From Chloroflexota bacterium (GTDB lineage: Bacteria > Chloroflexota > Anaerolineae > Aggregatilineales > Phototrophicaceae), in contig JAEZAF010000072.1 in assembly GCA_023430545.1 (NCBI GenBank), forward strand, positions 1 through 34,551: a DNA stretch of 34,551 nt. The letters run 5' to 3'. Both the position numbers and the translations under genes were made by a program. Shown piece after piece: positions 15,666 through 24,481 of the stretch. The notes beneath the pieces are model-generated. The model saw nothing but the letters and a program-made list of their open reading frames with translations, searched no databases and was not told where the DNA came from. Each line of letters starts with the position of its first letter. Position 1 is the stretch's first letter.

Positions 15666-16160
15666 CTATGTCGGATTTTCCATATCCGGAATAGACCGGG
15701 TAAACACACCGGGGGCCGTAACCTGCGGCGTATCACTCGCGCCTTCAGGAACGGGATCAATCAGCATCGACTTGGTGAAGATCGCGTCACGGCGATCAGC
15801 AAAGCTGAGCTGATGTTCGTGCCCAAGCTGAATCGCCTGGGTTGGGCAGGCATCTTCGCAGTATCCGCAGAAGATACAGCGCAGCATGTTGATCTCATAG
15901 GTCTTGGCGTAGCGTTCACCGGGGCTGTACCGTTCTTCGTCGGTGTTTTCAGCCGCTTCCACCCAGATCGCATCTGCCGGGCATGATGCCGCGCAGAGTG
16001 CGCAGCCAATGCACTTTTCCAGACCATTGTCATAACGGCGCAGGTGGTGGCGACCTTTATAACGCGGTTGGAATGGGCGCACCTGTTCCGGATACTGGAG
16101 GGTAATCGGCTCTTCCAGCAAATGTTTGAAGGTTGTTGCAAAACCTCTGATTACGTTCAT
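15666..16160 (-). CDS. nuoI: NADH-quinone oxidoreductase subunit I (2x 4Fe-4S)
   Basis: This 164-aa ferredoxin-like subunit carries clusters N6a and N6b between the NADH arm and NuoB. The two motifs are Cys50-x2-Cys53-x2-Cys56-x3-Cys60 and Cys95-x2-Cys98-x2-Cys101-x3-Cys105, each followed by Pro (CPADAI, CPTQAI), as in the family. The N-terminal amphipathic helix (FATTFKHLLEEPITLQYPE) would lie on the membrane by NuoH. AAGG is 7-8 bases before ATG 16160. The gene follows nuoH; its stop is followed by the 112-bp gap with a hairpin before nuoJ. Confidence 0.98.
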   Translation of the reverse strand: MNVIRGFATTFKHLLEEPITLQYPEQVRPFQPRYKGRHHLRRYDNGLEKCIGCALCAASCPADAIWVEAAENTDEERYSPGERYAKTYEINMLRCIFCGYCEDACPTQAIQLGHEHQLSFADRRDAIFTKSMLIDPVPEGASDTPQVTAPGVFTRSIPDMENPT

Positions 16161-16218
16161 CTCGTCGCCTTAACTCTCTAAACTCTGCGGTTGGCAGCCA
16201 GCGCAGTTATTCATGTAC

Positions 16219-17703
16219 CTAATCACCACCGGTTGAAGGATTCTCAGTCCCTGGCTCTTCACTCAAACGGCTCAGTCGCTCGAGAACGCCAACACCATTA
16301 CGGTAGAGCACGAATGGGATTGCCAGCGCACCACCAACGGCCTGAAGCACACCATAGCCAATACCGCCACGCTCACCGGTGATAACAGGATCGGTTTCAA
16401 ATTCCGCTTCTGCTTCCTCGGTTTCGGGCGAACGGCTCAGGTAGACCAGTCCACCCACCACGACCACGAGGAACATGATCGCGGAGATGATACCGTAGGC
16501 CACCGGACCGAAGACATCGCCGAGAACCACGGCAATCGCCGTCCAGCAGGCAGCCAGCAGTGACAGCGGCAGCAGGACCTTCCAGCCGAAGTCCATCAGA
16601 CGGTCGTAGCGGATACGAGGCAGTGTAGCACGCACCCAGATGAAGGCGATCAGGCACAGAATTACCTTACCGAGCATCACCAGCGGGGCAACAATCGGCG
16701 CACCACTTTCAAGACCAAAGCCGGTATTGTACCCACCAAAGAACAGCGAGACGGCGATCAGGCTGACAGCGATCATCCCGAGGTATTCCGCCATCATGAA
16801 CAGGGCAAACTTCATACCACTGTATTCGGTCATGAAACCGGCGGTCAGTTCCTGTTCAGCTTCCGGCAGGTCAAACGGAGCACGATTGACTTCTGCAACC
16901 AGCGCGATACACAGGATCGCCGCCGCCAGTGGGTTCTGGAAGAAGAACCAGTTCACCAGCAGCCCACCCTGCGAGTCGATGATATCGCGGATATTCAGGC
17001 TTCCTGCGATCATAACCGGCACGACCATCGCCAGACCGAGGCTCAGTTCGTAGCTGATCATCTGCGCCGTCGCACGAAGACCGCCGAGCATTGAATACTT
17101 ATTGTTGCTTGCCCAGCCTGCCAGCACCACACCATAGGTACCGATACTGGTAATCGCCAGCAGCCACAGAACACCCACACCCGGATCGGCAATCGACAGC
17201 GGGATACGATACCAGTTGCCATCAAACCACGGGATTGTGATGGGCGGCCCCAGCGGGATCACTGCCAGTACCACAAGTGTCGGCACCGCTTTAAGCATCG
17301 GCGCCAGCAGATACATCCACTTGTAGGCGCTGGATGGCATGATGTCTTCTTTGAAGATCAGCTTCAGGCCATCAGCAGCAGGTTGAAGCAGACCCCATGG
17401 GCCGACACGATTGGGACCACTGCGCTGCTGGAAGAAAGCGATAAATTTACGCTCCAGCAGTGTGGTATAGGCGAAACCGGTAATCACAGCAAACAGGATG
17501 ATTGCTGAGTAGATAATCGGATGCCAGAACGCGCATCCAGCCGAGTCTGCACACTCAATCGGTGTGGCATACTGCCCTGTCTGGAACATGTTCCAGAGGC
17601 CACTGACCAGTGCGACAGTGATAAGGCCGATGATCAGCAGGACGATCAGCCCACCAATGACCAACACTGGAAGCGGTATTCCGAAAACTCTGCGTTGAGC
17701 CAT
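16219..17703 (-). CDS. nuoH: NADH-quinone oxidoreductase subunit H, extended
   Basis: This is the membrane subunit that forms the quinone-access chamber. Its 494 aa compare with ~325 in E. coli. The conserved parts are intact: LLERKFIAFFQQRSGPNRVG (82-101), LVAEVNRAPFDLPEAEQEL (268-286) with the quinone-channel acidic residues, and FIWVRATLPRIRYDRLMDFG (354-373). The extra length is an N-terminal loop with two Cys (ECADSAGC) between TM1 and TM2, and a C-terminal extension of about 110 residues. That extension has one or two more hydrophobic segments, an acidic stretch and a Gly/Glu-rich end. Long NuoH proteins occur in Actinobacteria and Chloroflexota. It starts 14 bp after nuoG ends. Confidence 0.97.
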   Translation of the reverse strand: MAQRRVFGIPLPVLVIGGLIVLLIIGLITVALVSGLWNMFQTGQYATPIECADSAGCAFWHPIIYSAIILFAVITGFAYTTLLERKFIAFFQQRSGPNRVGPWGLLQPAADGLKLIFKEDIMPSSAYKWMYLLAPMLKAVPTLVVLAVIPLGPPITIPWFDGNWYRIPLSIADPGVGVLWLLAITSIGTYGVVLAGWASNNKYSMLGGLRATAQMISYELSLGLAMVVPVMIAGSLNIRDIIDSQGGLLVNWFFFQNPLAAAILCIALVAEVNRAPFDLPEAEQELTAGFMTEYSGMKFALFMMAEYLGMIAVSLIAVSLFFGGYNTGFGLESGAPIVAPLVMLGKVILCLIAFIWVRATLPRIRYDRLMDFGWKVLLPLSLLAACWTAIAVVLGDVFGPVAYGIISAIMFLVVVVGGLVYLSRSPETEEAEAEFETDPVITGERGGIGYGVLQAVGGALAIPFVLYRNGVGVLERLSRLSEEPGTENPSTGGD

Positions 17704-17717
17704 AGTTCAATCCAACC

Positions 17718-20210
17718 TTATACTTTTCTGACTTCGCCCATCGTAATGGTCAATGGGACTGGCTGCTCAGTCAGGTGACGCGGCAGCAGTACACTTCCGG
17801 CGGGCGTCCGCCCATTGACATAGGCCTTGACCCGGACCGTTGTCGCACCGGCGGTGACTTCGATCACATCTCCGCTGGCGATGTTAAGCTGCTCGGCATC
17901 AGCACTGTTGAGTTCTGCATAGGGCATCATAACACGCGGATGCATCATTGCGCTTGGCTCAAATACGGATTCACGGTTGTAGAGCTGGGTTGTAGGGATA
18001 ACCACCATCTGACCATTCGCGCCGGACGCGGCAGGGACCTGCGGCAGTGTCACATTTGCAGACGCTGCGACAGTGCCATTGTCCGCTTCTGATTTGATCT
18101 GTACACCGAGGCCACCGATATTCTGGTAGGCGGTCCCACCGTAGTACATATCCTCGCGTCCGATTTCGGGATACTGCCGTTCGACCTGCGCGAGTTCACG
18201 ATAGCCACAGCCTGCAAAGACTGGGACGTTACGGGTAATCTCGAGCATGACGGCCGCCGCAGACGGTCTCAGATTGGCCTTGCCAGCGGCACCGAGTGTC
18301 CGGGATATGATCTGCCACGCCGGAAGCGCTTCACCCATCGGCCCCTGCGCGGTGTAGAAGCGCTGGACACGACGTTCACCATTCGTGTAGGTCCCATCGC
18401 GCTCGGCAAAGCTCTGAATGGGCAGCGCCAGTGCAGCGTACTGTGTCACGATTTCATCCGGGAACAGGCTGAGGCTGATCACTGTCTCCACCTGACCAAG
18501 CCAATCCTTCACGGCCGGATCATCTGCCAGCAGTTCGGCCTGGGCGACAATCAGTACCTTCGGAGGTTTCTGGGCAATCGCAAGGGTATTCTCGACGGTA
18601 TAGCCCAGATAGTGCTGTCCCATACGATTCGGGCCGGGGAAGGTCGAGAGCAGACCGTTGTTAGCTCTGCCGACATGACCGGTCTCAATCAGGAAGTTAG
18701 CGGCGGCCTGCATCAGCGCCTGACTACCTTCATAGGTCAGACCTTCAGCGCCGGTGATGATGATCAGGTTGCCCGCATCCGCCAGACGGCTGGACAGCTC
18801 GGCATTTTCGCTTTTCAGGCTGGTAAGGAAGTGTGCAGCGTGGCCAACATTGTAACGGACGACTTCGCTGGCAAAGTCATCCATACGGGTGCCGCGTGCA
18901 TTGGCAACTACGACATACGCACCGCGATCATGCGCCTGCTTGACACGTAAACGCCAGACTGGGACTTCTTCTTCCAGATCCGACGCGATGATCAGGACTG
19001 CATCACCCTTGCCCAACTGGCTGAAGTTTGTGCCATGTCCTACACCCACACTGGCGACCAGTTCGGCCCCGGCATGAGTCGGCGGCCAGACACCAAGCTG
19101 ATCCGAACCGTAGGCGGCCAGCAGTTCGCGCAGCAGATAAAGGTCTTCATTACTCATCATGCTGCCAGCGATGGAACCGATACTGCCACCCGCATTACTG
19201 AGGGTTTCCACCAGTGCGCTGATGGCATCATTCCATGAGGCCTGCGTCAGAGCTGCGCCCTTGCCAGCACCGCGCATCGGATGCTGCAAACGGTTTTCGC
19301 TGCGGGTAAAGTGATGCCCAAAACGCGCCTTATCCGAGATCCAGATTTCGTTGACATACTCATTCTGGCGCGGCATCACGCGCTTGATCATGGCGCGACC
19401 ACCGAAATCACGGTCGAGGCGAACGCTCAGTGTGATATTGGAACCAGCGGCGTCAAACGGGTCGATGCTGGGCACCGGGGTCAGTTCCCACGGGCGTGCG
19501 CCAAAGCGGAAGTCAGCCGTGGTCAGAGCGCCTACCGGGCAGATGTCGGTCGTATTACCGGAGAAGTATGAGTCAAAGCCCGGCGTGCTGTTGGTGATAA
19601 TCTGAAGGGTACGGCCACGCTCATGGAAGGCCAGCACCGGATCACCGGCGATTTCTTCCTGAAAGCGGATACAGCGTGCGCACTGGATGCAGCGCTCTTC
19701 GTCAAGGAAGATCAGATCACCCAACGGGACATGCTTGTCCAGACGCATCTTGTCTTCATAATGCATGCGGCTGGTCTGCGGACCATGATGCATCGTCAGA
19801 TTCTGAAGCGGACATTCACCACCCTTATCACAGATCGGGCAGTCGAGCGGATGGCTGGTCAGCAGGAATTCGAGCACGTTCTCACGCGCTTCATGCACCT
19901 GCTCTGTTGCAGTGTGTACCACCAGCCCATCCGTGCATAACTGTGTGCAGGCAGTCTGAAGCTTGGGGAACATGCGGACTTTGGGCTTACCCTCGTCATC
20001 CAGCACCACTTCCCCGGTTGCGCGATCCTTCTCGATATTGCCCATCTCCACCAGACACATGCGGCACATACCGACCGGGTCCATTTTGGGGTGATAGCAA
20101 AAGACCGGGATGTCATTATTGGCGTACCACTTCGCGGCATCAACCAGATTCATCCCGGCAGGAACATCATACTCACGATCATCGATGATAATCTTGACTG
20201 TATCAGTCAT
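17718..20210 (-). CDS. nuoG: NADH-quinone oxidoreductase subunit G
   Basis: This 830-aa iron-sulfur subunit belongs to the peripheral arm. The N-terminus holds the 2Fe-2S site (Cys38, Cys49, Cys52, Cys88). Then come the N5 4Fe-4S site with its histidine ligand, HPLDCPICDKGGEC (His120, Cys124, Cys127, Cys133), and the N4 site, CIQCARC...CPVGAL (Cys174, Cys177, Cys180, Cys224). The stretch where E. coli and Thermus NuoG hold the extra N7 cluster reads SIDPFDAAGSN here and lacks cysteines. The remaining ~570 residues are a molybdopterin-oxidoreductase-like domain that normally carries no cofactor in NuoG. The TPR gene separates it from nuoF. AGAGAG precedes ATG 20210. Confidence 0.97.
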   Translation of the reverse strand: MTDTVKIIIDDREYDVPAGMNLVDAAKWYANNDIPVFCYHPKMDPVGMCRMCLVEMGNIEKDRATGEVVLDDEGKPKVRMFPKLQTACTQLCTDGLVVHTATEQVHEARENVLEFLLTSHPLDCPICDKGGECPLQNLTMHHGPQTSRMHYEDKMRLDKHVPLGDLIFLDEERCIQCARCIRFQEEIAGDPVLAFHERGRTLQIITNSTPGFDSYFSGNTTDICPVGALTTADFRFGARPWELTPVPSIDPFDAAGSNITLSVRLDRDFGGRAMIKRVMPRQNEYVNEIWISDKARFGHHFTRSENRLQHPMRGAGKGAALTQASWNDAISALVETLSNAGGSIGSIAGSMMSNEDLYLLRELLAAYGSDQLGVWPPTHAGAELVASVGVGHGTNFSQLGKGDAVLIIASDLEEEVPVWRLRVKQAHDRGAYVVVANARGTRMDDFASEVVRYNVGHAAHFLTSLKSENAELSSRLADAGNLIIITGAEGLTYEGSQALMQAAANFLIETGHVGRANNGLLSTFPGPNRMGQHYLGYTVENTLAIAQKPPKVLIVAQAELLADDPAVKDWLGQVETVISLSLFPDEIVTQYAALALPIQSFAERDGTYTNGERRVQRFYTAQGPMGEALPAWQIISRTLGAAGKANLRPSAAAVMLEITRNVPVFAGCGYRELAQVERQYPEIGREDMYYGGTAYQNIGGLGVQIKSEADNGTVAASANVTLPQVPAASGANGQMVVIPTTQLYNRESVFEPSAMMHPRVMMPYAELNSADAEQLNIASGDVIEVTAGATTVRVKAYVNGRTPAGSVLLPRHLTEQPVPLTITMGEVRKV

Positions 20211-20256
20211 GTAAACTCTCTCGTGCCAGATACTGGATACATTTCATCAAGCGGAC

Positions 20257-20703
20257 TTATCTATTCTGCCTCAGGCGCAGTGCCTGGTTCAACCCTTCCT
20301 GAGCGCGATCACGCATCACCTGTGCGATCACTCCCCACTGTTCAGTGTGCAACTGGTTTTCGGCCAGCACGAGCCCCTGTCGGAAGTCGCGCAGTGCCTG
20401 ATCAATCAACCCGGCATTTAAATGCAGTTCACCGCGCAGCACATAGCCGCTCGGTGACTGCGGGTAACGAGTGATCGTTTCATCCAGAAGCGCAAGCCGC
20501 CGCAGATAATCGCCCGTGCGTTCAGCTTCATTCGGCAGCAGCCATCGCCGCAGGTGTTCCCATACCGGGATGGATGCCCGCTGGCCGGTGTCGGCGGTAT
20601 CGGGCATCTCCTCCTGATTGATCACATCCGTCGTCGGCTCTTCATATTGATCAGGGGTTTCAACCGACTGCCCCCTCTCAATGTCATGGGCATCCAACGA
20701 CAT
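20257..20703 (-). CDS. TPR-like protein encoded inside the nuo operon
   Basis: This 148-aa protein lies between nuoF and nuoG on the same strand: 10 bp after the nuoF stop, with its SD AAGG overlapping the end of nuoF. It is not a standard complex I subunit. The first ~45 residues are acidic and Pro/Thr-rich, probably disordered. Residues ~60-145 look all-helical, and YVLRGELHLNAGLIDQALRD fits a tetratricopeptide-repeat helix pair (Gly, Ala and Leu at canonical positions). There is no signal peptide and no cysteine cluster. A scaffold or assembly factor for the NADH module is an inference from position and fold. The C-terminus is Arg/Gln-rich. Confidence 0.85.
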   Translation of the reverse strand: MSLDAHDIERGQSVETPDQYEEPTTDVINQEEMPDTADTGQRASIPVWEHLRRWLLPNEAERTGDYLRRLALLDETITRYPQSPSGYVLRGELHLNAGLIDQALRDFRQGLVLAENQLHTEQWGVIAQVMRDRAQEGLNQALRLRQNR

Positions 20704-20713
20704 GGTTTAAACC

Positions 20714-22021
20714 TTAATCACCCGCCGGTGCAGCAGCCGTGTTCGCCACTGCGAGGTTCTTCCGGGCATCCGGGTCCACATGCAGTTTGAAATCATCGGG
20801 GAAGTTCTTGATCGTATGAATGATCGGATTGGCCGCAAATTCCCCTAATGCGCACAGGGTCGTCCCCTGCATATTGCGTGCGACATTCATGATCAGATCG
20901 ACATCGGATGGCTTGCCTTCGCCCGCCAGAATACGGTCGATCACCTTATCGAGCCAGTATGTACCTTCACGGCAGGGTGTGCATTTGCCGCAGCTCTCGT
21001 GCTTGAAGAACTTGGTCATCTTCGATGCTGCCCATGTGATGTCGACGGTTTCATCCATCACAATCACGGAGGCAGAACCGAGGATCGTCCCGATCTTCTG
21101 CATGTCCTCGTAAGTCAGCGGCGTATCGAGGACTTCATCCGTCGCTTCGACAATCGGGCCAGAACCACCCGAAGGCAGAATCGCCTTAAAGGTGTGGCCA
21201 TCCAGTGGACCGCCTGCGTAATCATAGAGCAGTTCGCGGAAGGTCACACCGAAGGGCAGTTCATAATTGCCCGGTTTCTTCACGTGCCCGCTGACGCAGA
21301 AGATTTTGGTCCCTGCGCTCTGTTCACTGCCGATCTTCTTGTATTCCGCCGCGCCATTGCCAATGATCCACGGGACATTCGCAATCGTCTCGACGTTATT
21401 GACAACCGTCGGTTCACCGTACAGACCGCCGCCCTTCTGAGCAGGGAACGGTGGACGCACGCGAGGCTGGCCCAGTTTCCCCTCGAGGCTGTTCAGCAGT
21501 GCGCTTTCCTCACCGCAGATATAAGCACCCGCGCCAAGATGGGTGTATACCCGGCAGGAGAAGCCGGAGCCGAGGATATTATCACCACCAAAGCCGTTAC
21601 GTTCAGCTTCAGCGATGCACTCATCGAGCTGATGCGCGACATCCCAGAACTCACCGCGCAGATAGATGTAGACCGCAGTCGCCTGAATCGCATAAGCGCA
21701 GATCAATGCGCCTTCAATCAACTGGTGCGGGTTTTCTTCCATGATCTGACGATCCTTGAATGTACCCGTTTCACTCTCGTCAGCATTGATAGTGACATAC
21801 TTGACGGGTTCATTCTGCGGAATAAAGCTCCACTTCACACCAGTTGGGAAGCCTGCACCACCACGGCCACGCAGTCCAGATGCCTTGACTTCGTTGATAA
21901 CATCGGCAGGAGACATTGACAACGCTTTTCTAAGCGCTTCGTATCCACCGTTATCAACATAGGTCTGGTATTCCCGGATATTGGGAATGCCTGCGGCGCG
22001 CAGCAAAATGTTATCAACCAT
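20714..22021 (-). CDS. nuoF: NADH-quinone oxidoreductase subunit F (NADH/FMN-binding)
   Basis: This 435-aa subunit oxidises NADH. The FMN/NADH motifs are GLRGRGGAGFPTGVKW (49-64) and CGEESALLNSLEGKLGQPR (169-187). The N3 4Fe-4S site is ESCGKCTPCREG (Cys344, Cys347, Cys350) with Cys390 in TTLCALGEF. Length is normal. SD GGGA stands about 10 bases before ATG 22021. It sits 29 bp after nuoE and directly before the TPR gene. Confidence 0.98.
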   Translation of the reverse strand: MVDNILLRAAGIPNIREYQTYVDNGGYEALRKALSMSPADVINEVKASGLRGRGGAGFPTGVKWSFIPQNEPVKYVTINADESETGTFKDRQIMEENPHQLIEGALICAYAIQATAVYIYLRGEFWDVAHQLDECIAEAERNGFGGDNILGSGFSCRVYTHLGAGAYICGEESALLNSLEGKLGQPRVRPPFPAQKGGGLYGEPTVVNNVETIANVPWIIGNGAAEYKKIGSEQSAGTKIFCVSGHVKKPGNYELPFGVTFRELLYDYAGGPLDGHTFKAILPSGGSGPIVEATDEVLDTPLTYEDMQKIGTILGSASVIVMDETVDITWAASKMTKFFKHESCGKCTPCREGTYWLDKVIDRILAGEGKPSDVDLIMNVARNMQGTTLCALGEFAANPIIHTIKNFPDDFKLHVDPDARKNLAVANTAAAPAGD

Positions 22022-22050
22022 AAAATTTATCCCGTCCCACCACTAAACGA

Positions 22051-22551
22051 TCAACCCTGATTGACCTGCGCATTGACCTCTGCACGCCATTCCTCGATCA
22101 GAGCTTTCATCTTTTCCATATCGAGGTTTTCGACGTAGTGAAAATTGCACTGGAGCATCGGCGCTTTATCACACGCAGCCAGACACATGACATGTTCTAC
22201 TGTGAACAGACCATCTTCTGTTGTTCCCCCTTCAGTGACGCCGAGATGCTCTTTCAGCTCCTTGTGGAACTGATCAGCACCGCGCAGCGCACAGGGCAGA
22301 TCGGTGCAGACCTGCAACCAGTATTTGCCCTTAGGCTTTTCGCTGTACATGGTATAGAAACCGGCAACCGAGCGCACCTGAGTGACATCCATGTCACAGA
22401 TCTCAGCCACATCCTGGAGGCCTTCCGGACTTACCCAGCCGTAGTGCTCCTGTGCGATATACAGCAGAGGCATTACCGCCGACCGCTTATCCGGGTATTT
22501 TGAAAGCGTTCTTTCGATCCGCTCCTGATAATTTTCAAGCAGATTATTCAT
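22051..22551 (-). CDS. nuoE: NADH-quinone oxidoreductase subunit E (2Fe-2S)
   Basis: This 166-aa thioredoxin-fold subunit carries the N1a 2Fe-2S cluster, bound by Cys82 and Cys87 (VCTDLPCALRG) and Cys123 and Cys127 (VMCLAACDKAP). A helical N-terminal domain with HYGWVSPEGLQDVAE precedes it. It docks on NuoF in the NADH dehydrogenase module. AAGGA lies 8 bases before ATG 22551. A 96-bp gap separates it from nuoD; this holds a small hairpin (22621-22626 with 22633-22638) but no terminator. Confidence 0.98.
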   Translation of the reverse strand: MNNLLENYQERIERTLSKYPDKRSAVMPLLYIAQEHYGWVSPEGLQDVAEICDMDVTQVRSVAGFYTMYSEKPKGKYWLQVCTDLPCALRGADQFHKELKEHLGVTEGGTTEDGLFTVEHVMCLAACDKAPMLQCNFHYVENLDMEKMKALIEEWRAEVNAQVNQG

Positions 22552-22647
22552 GCAGTCTGTCCTTCAGAGTGCAGCTAACGACCAGTGTGAACGCTGCGTG
22601 ATGCCCATTGGTCTGTTGGCTCGTTTGTCTATAAACGAACGACGGGC

Positions 22648-23898
22648 CTAACGGTCACAGTCGCCAAGTACAATGTCGATACTACCGATAATCGCAACAA
22701 CGTCAGCAATCAAAAAGCCCTGCGTCATAATCGGCAGCGCGCTGATGTGCATAAAAGAGGGCGTCTTGAAGTGAACACGACGCGGCTTGTTGCCGCCTGT
22801 GCCATGCAGATAGCATCCAAGCTCACCACGTGGGCTTTCAATCGCCACAAACACTTCCTGATCCGGGGCATTGAAGCCTTCAGTCCACAGTTTGAAGTGA
22901 TGGATGACTGCTTCCATACTGCGGCTCAGGGATGCACGGGGCGGCGGCACGAATTTACGATTTTCCGAGCGGAACGGGCCACCTGGCAGCATCTTCACCG
23001 CCTGCCGCAGGATCTTGATACTCTCACGCATTTCGCGAATGCGCACGATATACCGGTCATAAACATCACCATGATCACCGAGCGGCACATCAAAGCTGTA
23101 ATTCTCATAACCGGAATAGGGAGTCGCCTTGCGGATATCCCAGTTCACACCGCTGCCACGCAGACTCGGTCCTGAGAAGCCGTAGGCCAGTGCGACATCA
23201 GGTTCAACAACGCCGACACCTTGCGTACGATCAATCCACAGCGGATTGTTCGTCAGCAGACGCTCATAGTCATCAATTTTTGCCGGGAAGTAATCAAGGA
23301 ATGAATTGAGCGCAGGCAGGAATTCTTCCGGAAGATCACGCCAGACACCACCAGGGCGAATATATGAGGTCATCATACGCTGGCCGGAAAGCATCTCGAA
23401 CATGTCGAGAATCATTTCGCGTTCACGGAAACAGTAAAGGAAGACACTCATCGCACCCATGTCGATCGCGTGCGTCCCCAGCCAAACCAGATGGCTGTTG
23501 AGGCGGGTCAGCTCAAGACCGATCACGCGGATCACCTGTGCACGCTCCGGCACATCCAGATCGACCAGCTTCTCCACCGCCAGACAGAACGCCATGTTGT
23601 TCGACATCGGCGCGAGATAGTCTGTACGGTCGGTCAGCGTCAGGCCTTTTTCGTATTCCTTGGACTCGATGTTCTTCTCGATGCCGGTATGCAGAAAGCC
23701 AATATCCGGCAGACAGGTGACGATTTCTTCACCATCGAGTTCCAGCAGCAGTCGCAGCACACCATGTGTGCTGGGATGATGCGGCCCCATGTTCAGCATC
23801 ATGGTTTCGCCGGTAAATGCACGCTCAGAAACCAGGCCACGAAGCTCGTCGAGGCTGCCTTCCCAGGATTGGATTTCAGATTCTGTTGAAACTACCAT
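22648..23898 (-). CDS. nuoD: NADH-quinone oxidoreductase subunit D
   Basis: This 416-aa 49-kDa-type subunit forms the quinone-reduction site with NuoB and is related to the [NiFe]-hydrogenase large subunit. MGPHHPSTHGVLRLL (37-51) supplies the quinone-site His. DIGFLHTGIEKNIESK, TDRTDYLAPMSNNMAF and the C-terminal ESPRGELGCYLHGTG and DIVLGDCDR segments are all characteristic. The stand-alone form (not fused to NuoC) fits non-proteobacterial operons. It starts 20 bp after nuoC. The ATG at 23898 lacks a strong SD, and a later start near the conserved GPHHPSTHG would be too short. Confidence 0.97.
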   Translation of the reverse strand: MVVSTESEIQSWEGSLDELRGLVSERAFTGETMMLNMGPHHPSTHGVLRLLLELDGEEIVTCLPDIGFLHTGIEKNIESKEYEKGLTLTDRTDYLAPMSNNMAFCLAVEKLVDLDVPERAQVIRVIGLELTRLNSHLVWLGTHAIDMGAMSVFLYCFREREMILDMFEMLSGQRMMTSYIRPGGVWRDLPEEFLPALNSFLDYFPAKIDDYERLLTNNPLWIDRTQGVGVVEPDVALAYGFSGPSLRGSGVNWDIRKATPYSGYENYSFDVPLGDHGDVYDRYIVRIREMRESIKILRQAVKMLPGGPFRSENRKFVPPPRASLSRSMEAVIHHFKLWTEGFNAPDQEVFVAIESPRGELGCYLHGTGGNKPRRVHFKTPSFMHISALPIMTQGFLIADVVAIIGSIDIVLGDCDR

Positions 23899-23918
23899 TG
23901 GTTAATTCACCAAACCCC

Positions 23919-24470
23919 TCACTCTTGGCCTTTAGGCTTATGTTCGAGGATTTCATTCACATTGAATGAAAACTGAATTGTCTCGTACCCCAGGGGGAAA
24001 TCGCGGCGGTGCGGGTGACCATTCCAGTCTTCCGGCATCAGCAGTCGCCGTGGATCAGGATGGCCTTCAAACTTGATGCCCATCATGTCCATAATTTCAC
24101 GTTCAAGCCAGTTTGCAGCAGGCCATACGTCGATGATACTCGGAAGACGCGGGTCTTCCTCATCCAGATACACCTTTACACGAAGCCGACGGTTATACAG
24201 CATGGAGTAAATGTGATAGGACACTCCAAACCGTCCCGGACGCGTGTATTCGGGATAATAGTCTACGGCGCTGATGTCGGATAGATAGTTATAGATCAGG
24301 CCGGGGGTATCCTGAAGATACCGCATCACATTGACAATCTGATCGGGGGAGACCACGATGGTGGTCTCCCCGCGAAATTCGACGATATCCTGCACGGCAT
24401 CGGGCAGTGCAGACTTAACGGCATCCACGGGATTTACCGCGTCAGCAATGTTGGCACGATTCACACTCAT
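23919..24470 (-). CDS. nuoC: NADH-quinone oxidoreductase subunit C
   Basis: This 183-aa 30-kDa-type subunit of the peripheral arm has the signature LEREIMDMMGIKFEGHPDPR (122-141) followed by RLLMPEDWNGHPHRRDFPLG, the C-terminal block that packs against NuoD. LSDISAVDYY is also typical. No cofactor is expected. AAGG lies about 9 bases before ATG 24470. It follows nuoB by 11 bp. Confidence 0.97.
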   Translation of the reverse strand: MSVNRANIADAVNPVDAVKSALPDAVQDIVEFRGETTIVVSPDQIVNVMRYLQDTPGLIYNYLSDISAVDYYPEYTRPGRFGVSYHIYSMLYNRRLRVKVYLDEEDPRLPSIIDVWPAANWLEREIMDMMGIKFEGHPDPRRLLMPEDWNGHPHRRDFPLGYETIQFSFNVNEILEHKPKGQE

Positions 24471-24481
24471 GGAGATAGCCT

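Noticed and set aside
15554..15760. N-terminal extension of NuoJ by 69 residues
   Set aside because: The extension overlaps the end of nuoI and the intergenic hairpin, and ATG 15553 has a good SD and begins exactly at the conserved NuoJ TM1.
20999..21919. 306-codon open frame opposite nuoF
   Set aside because: nuoF is intact with all FMN, NADH and Fe-S motifs. The opposite frame is a shadow.
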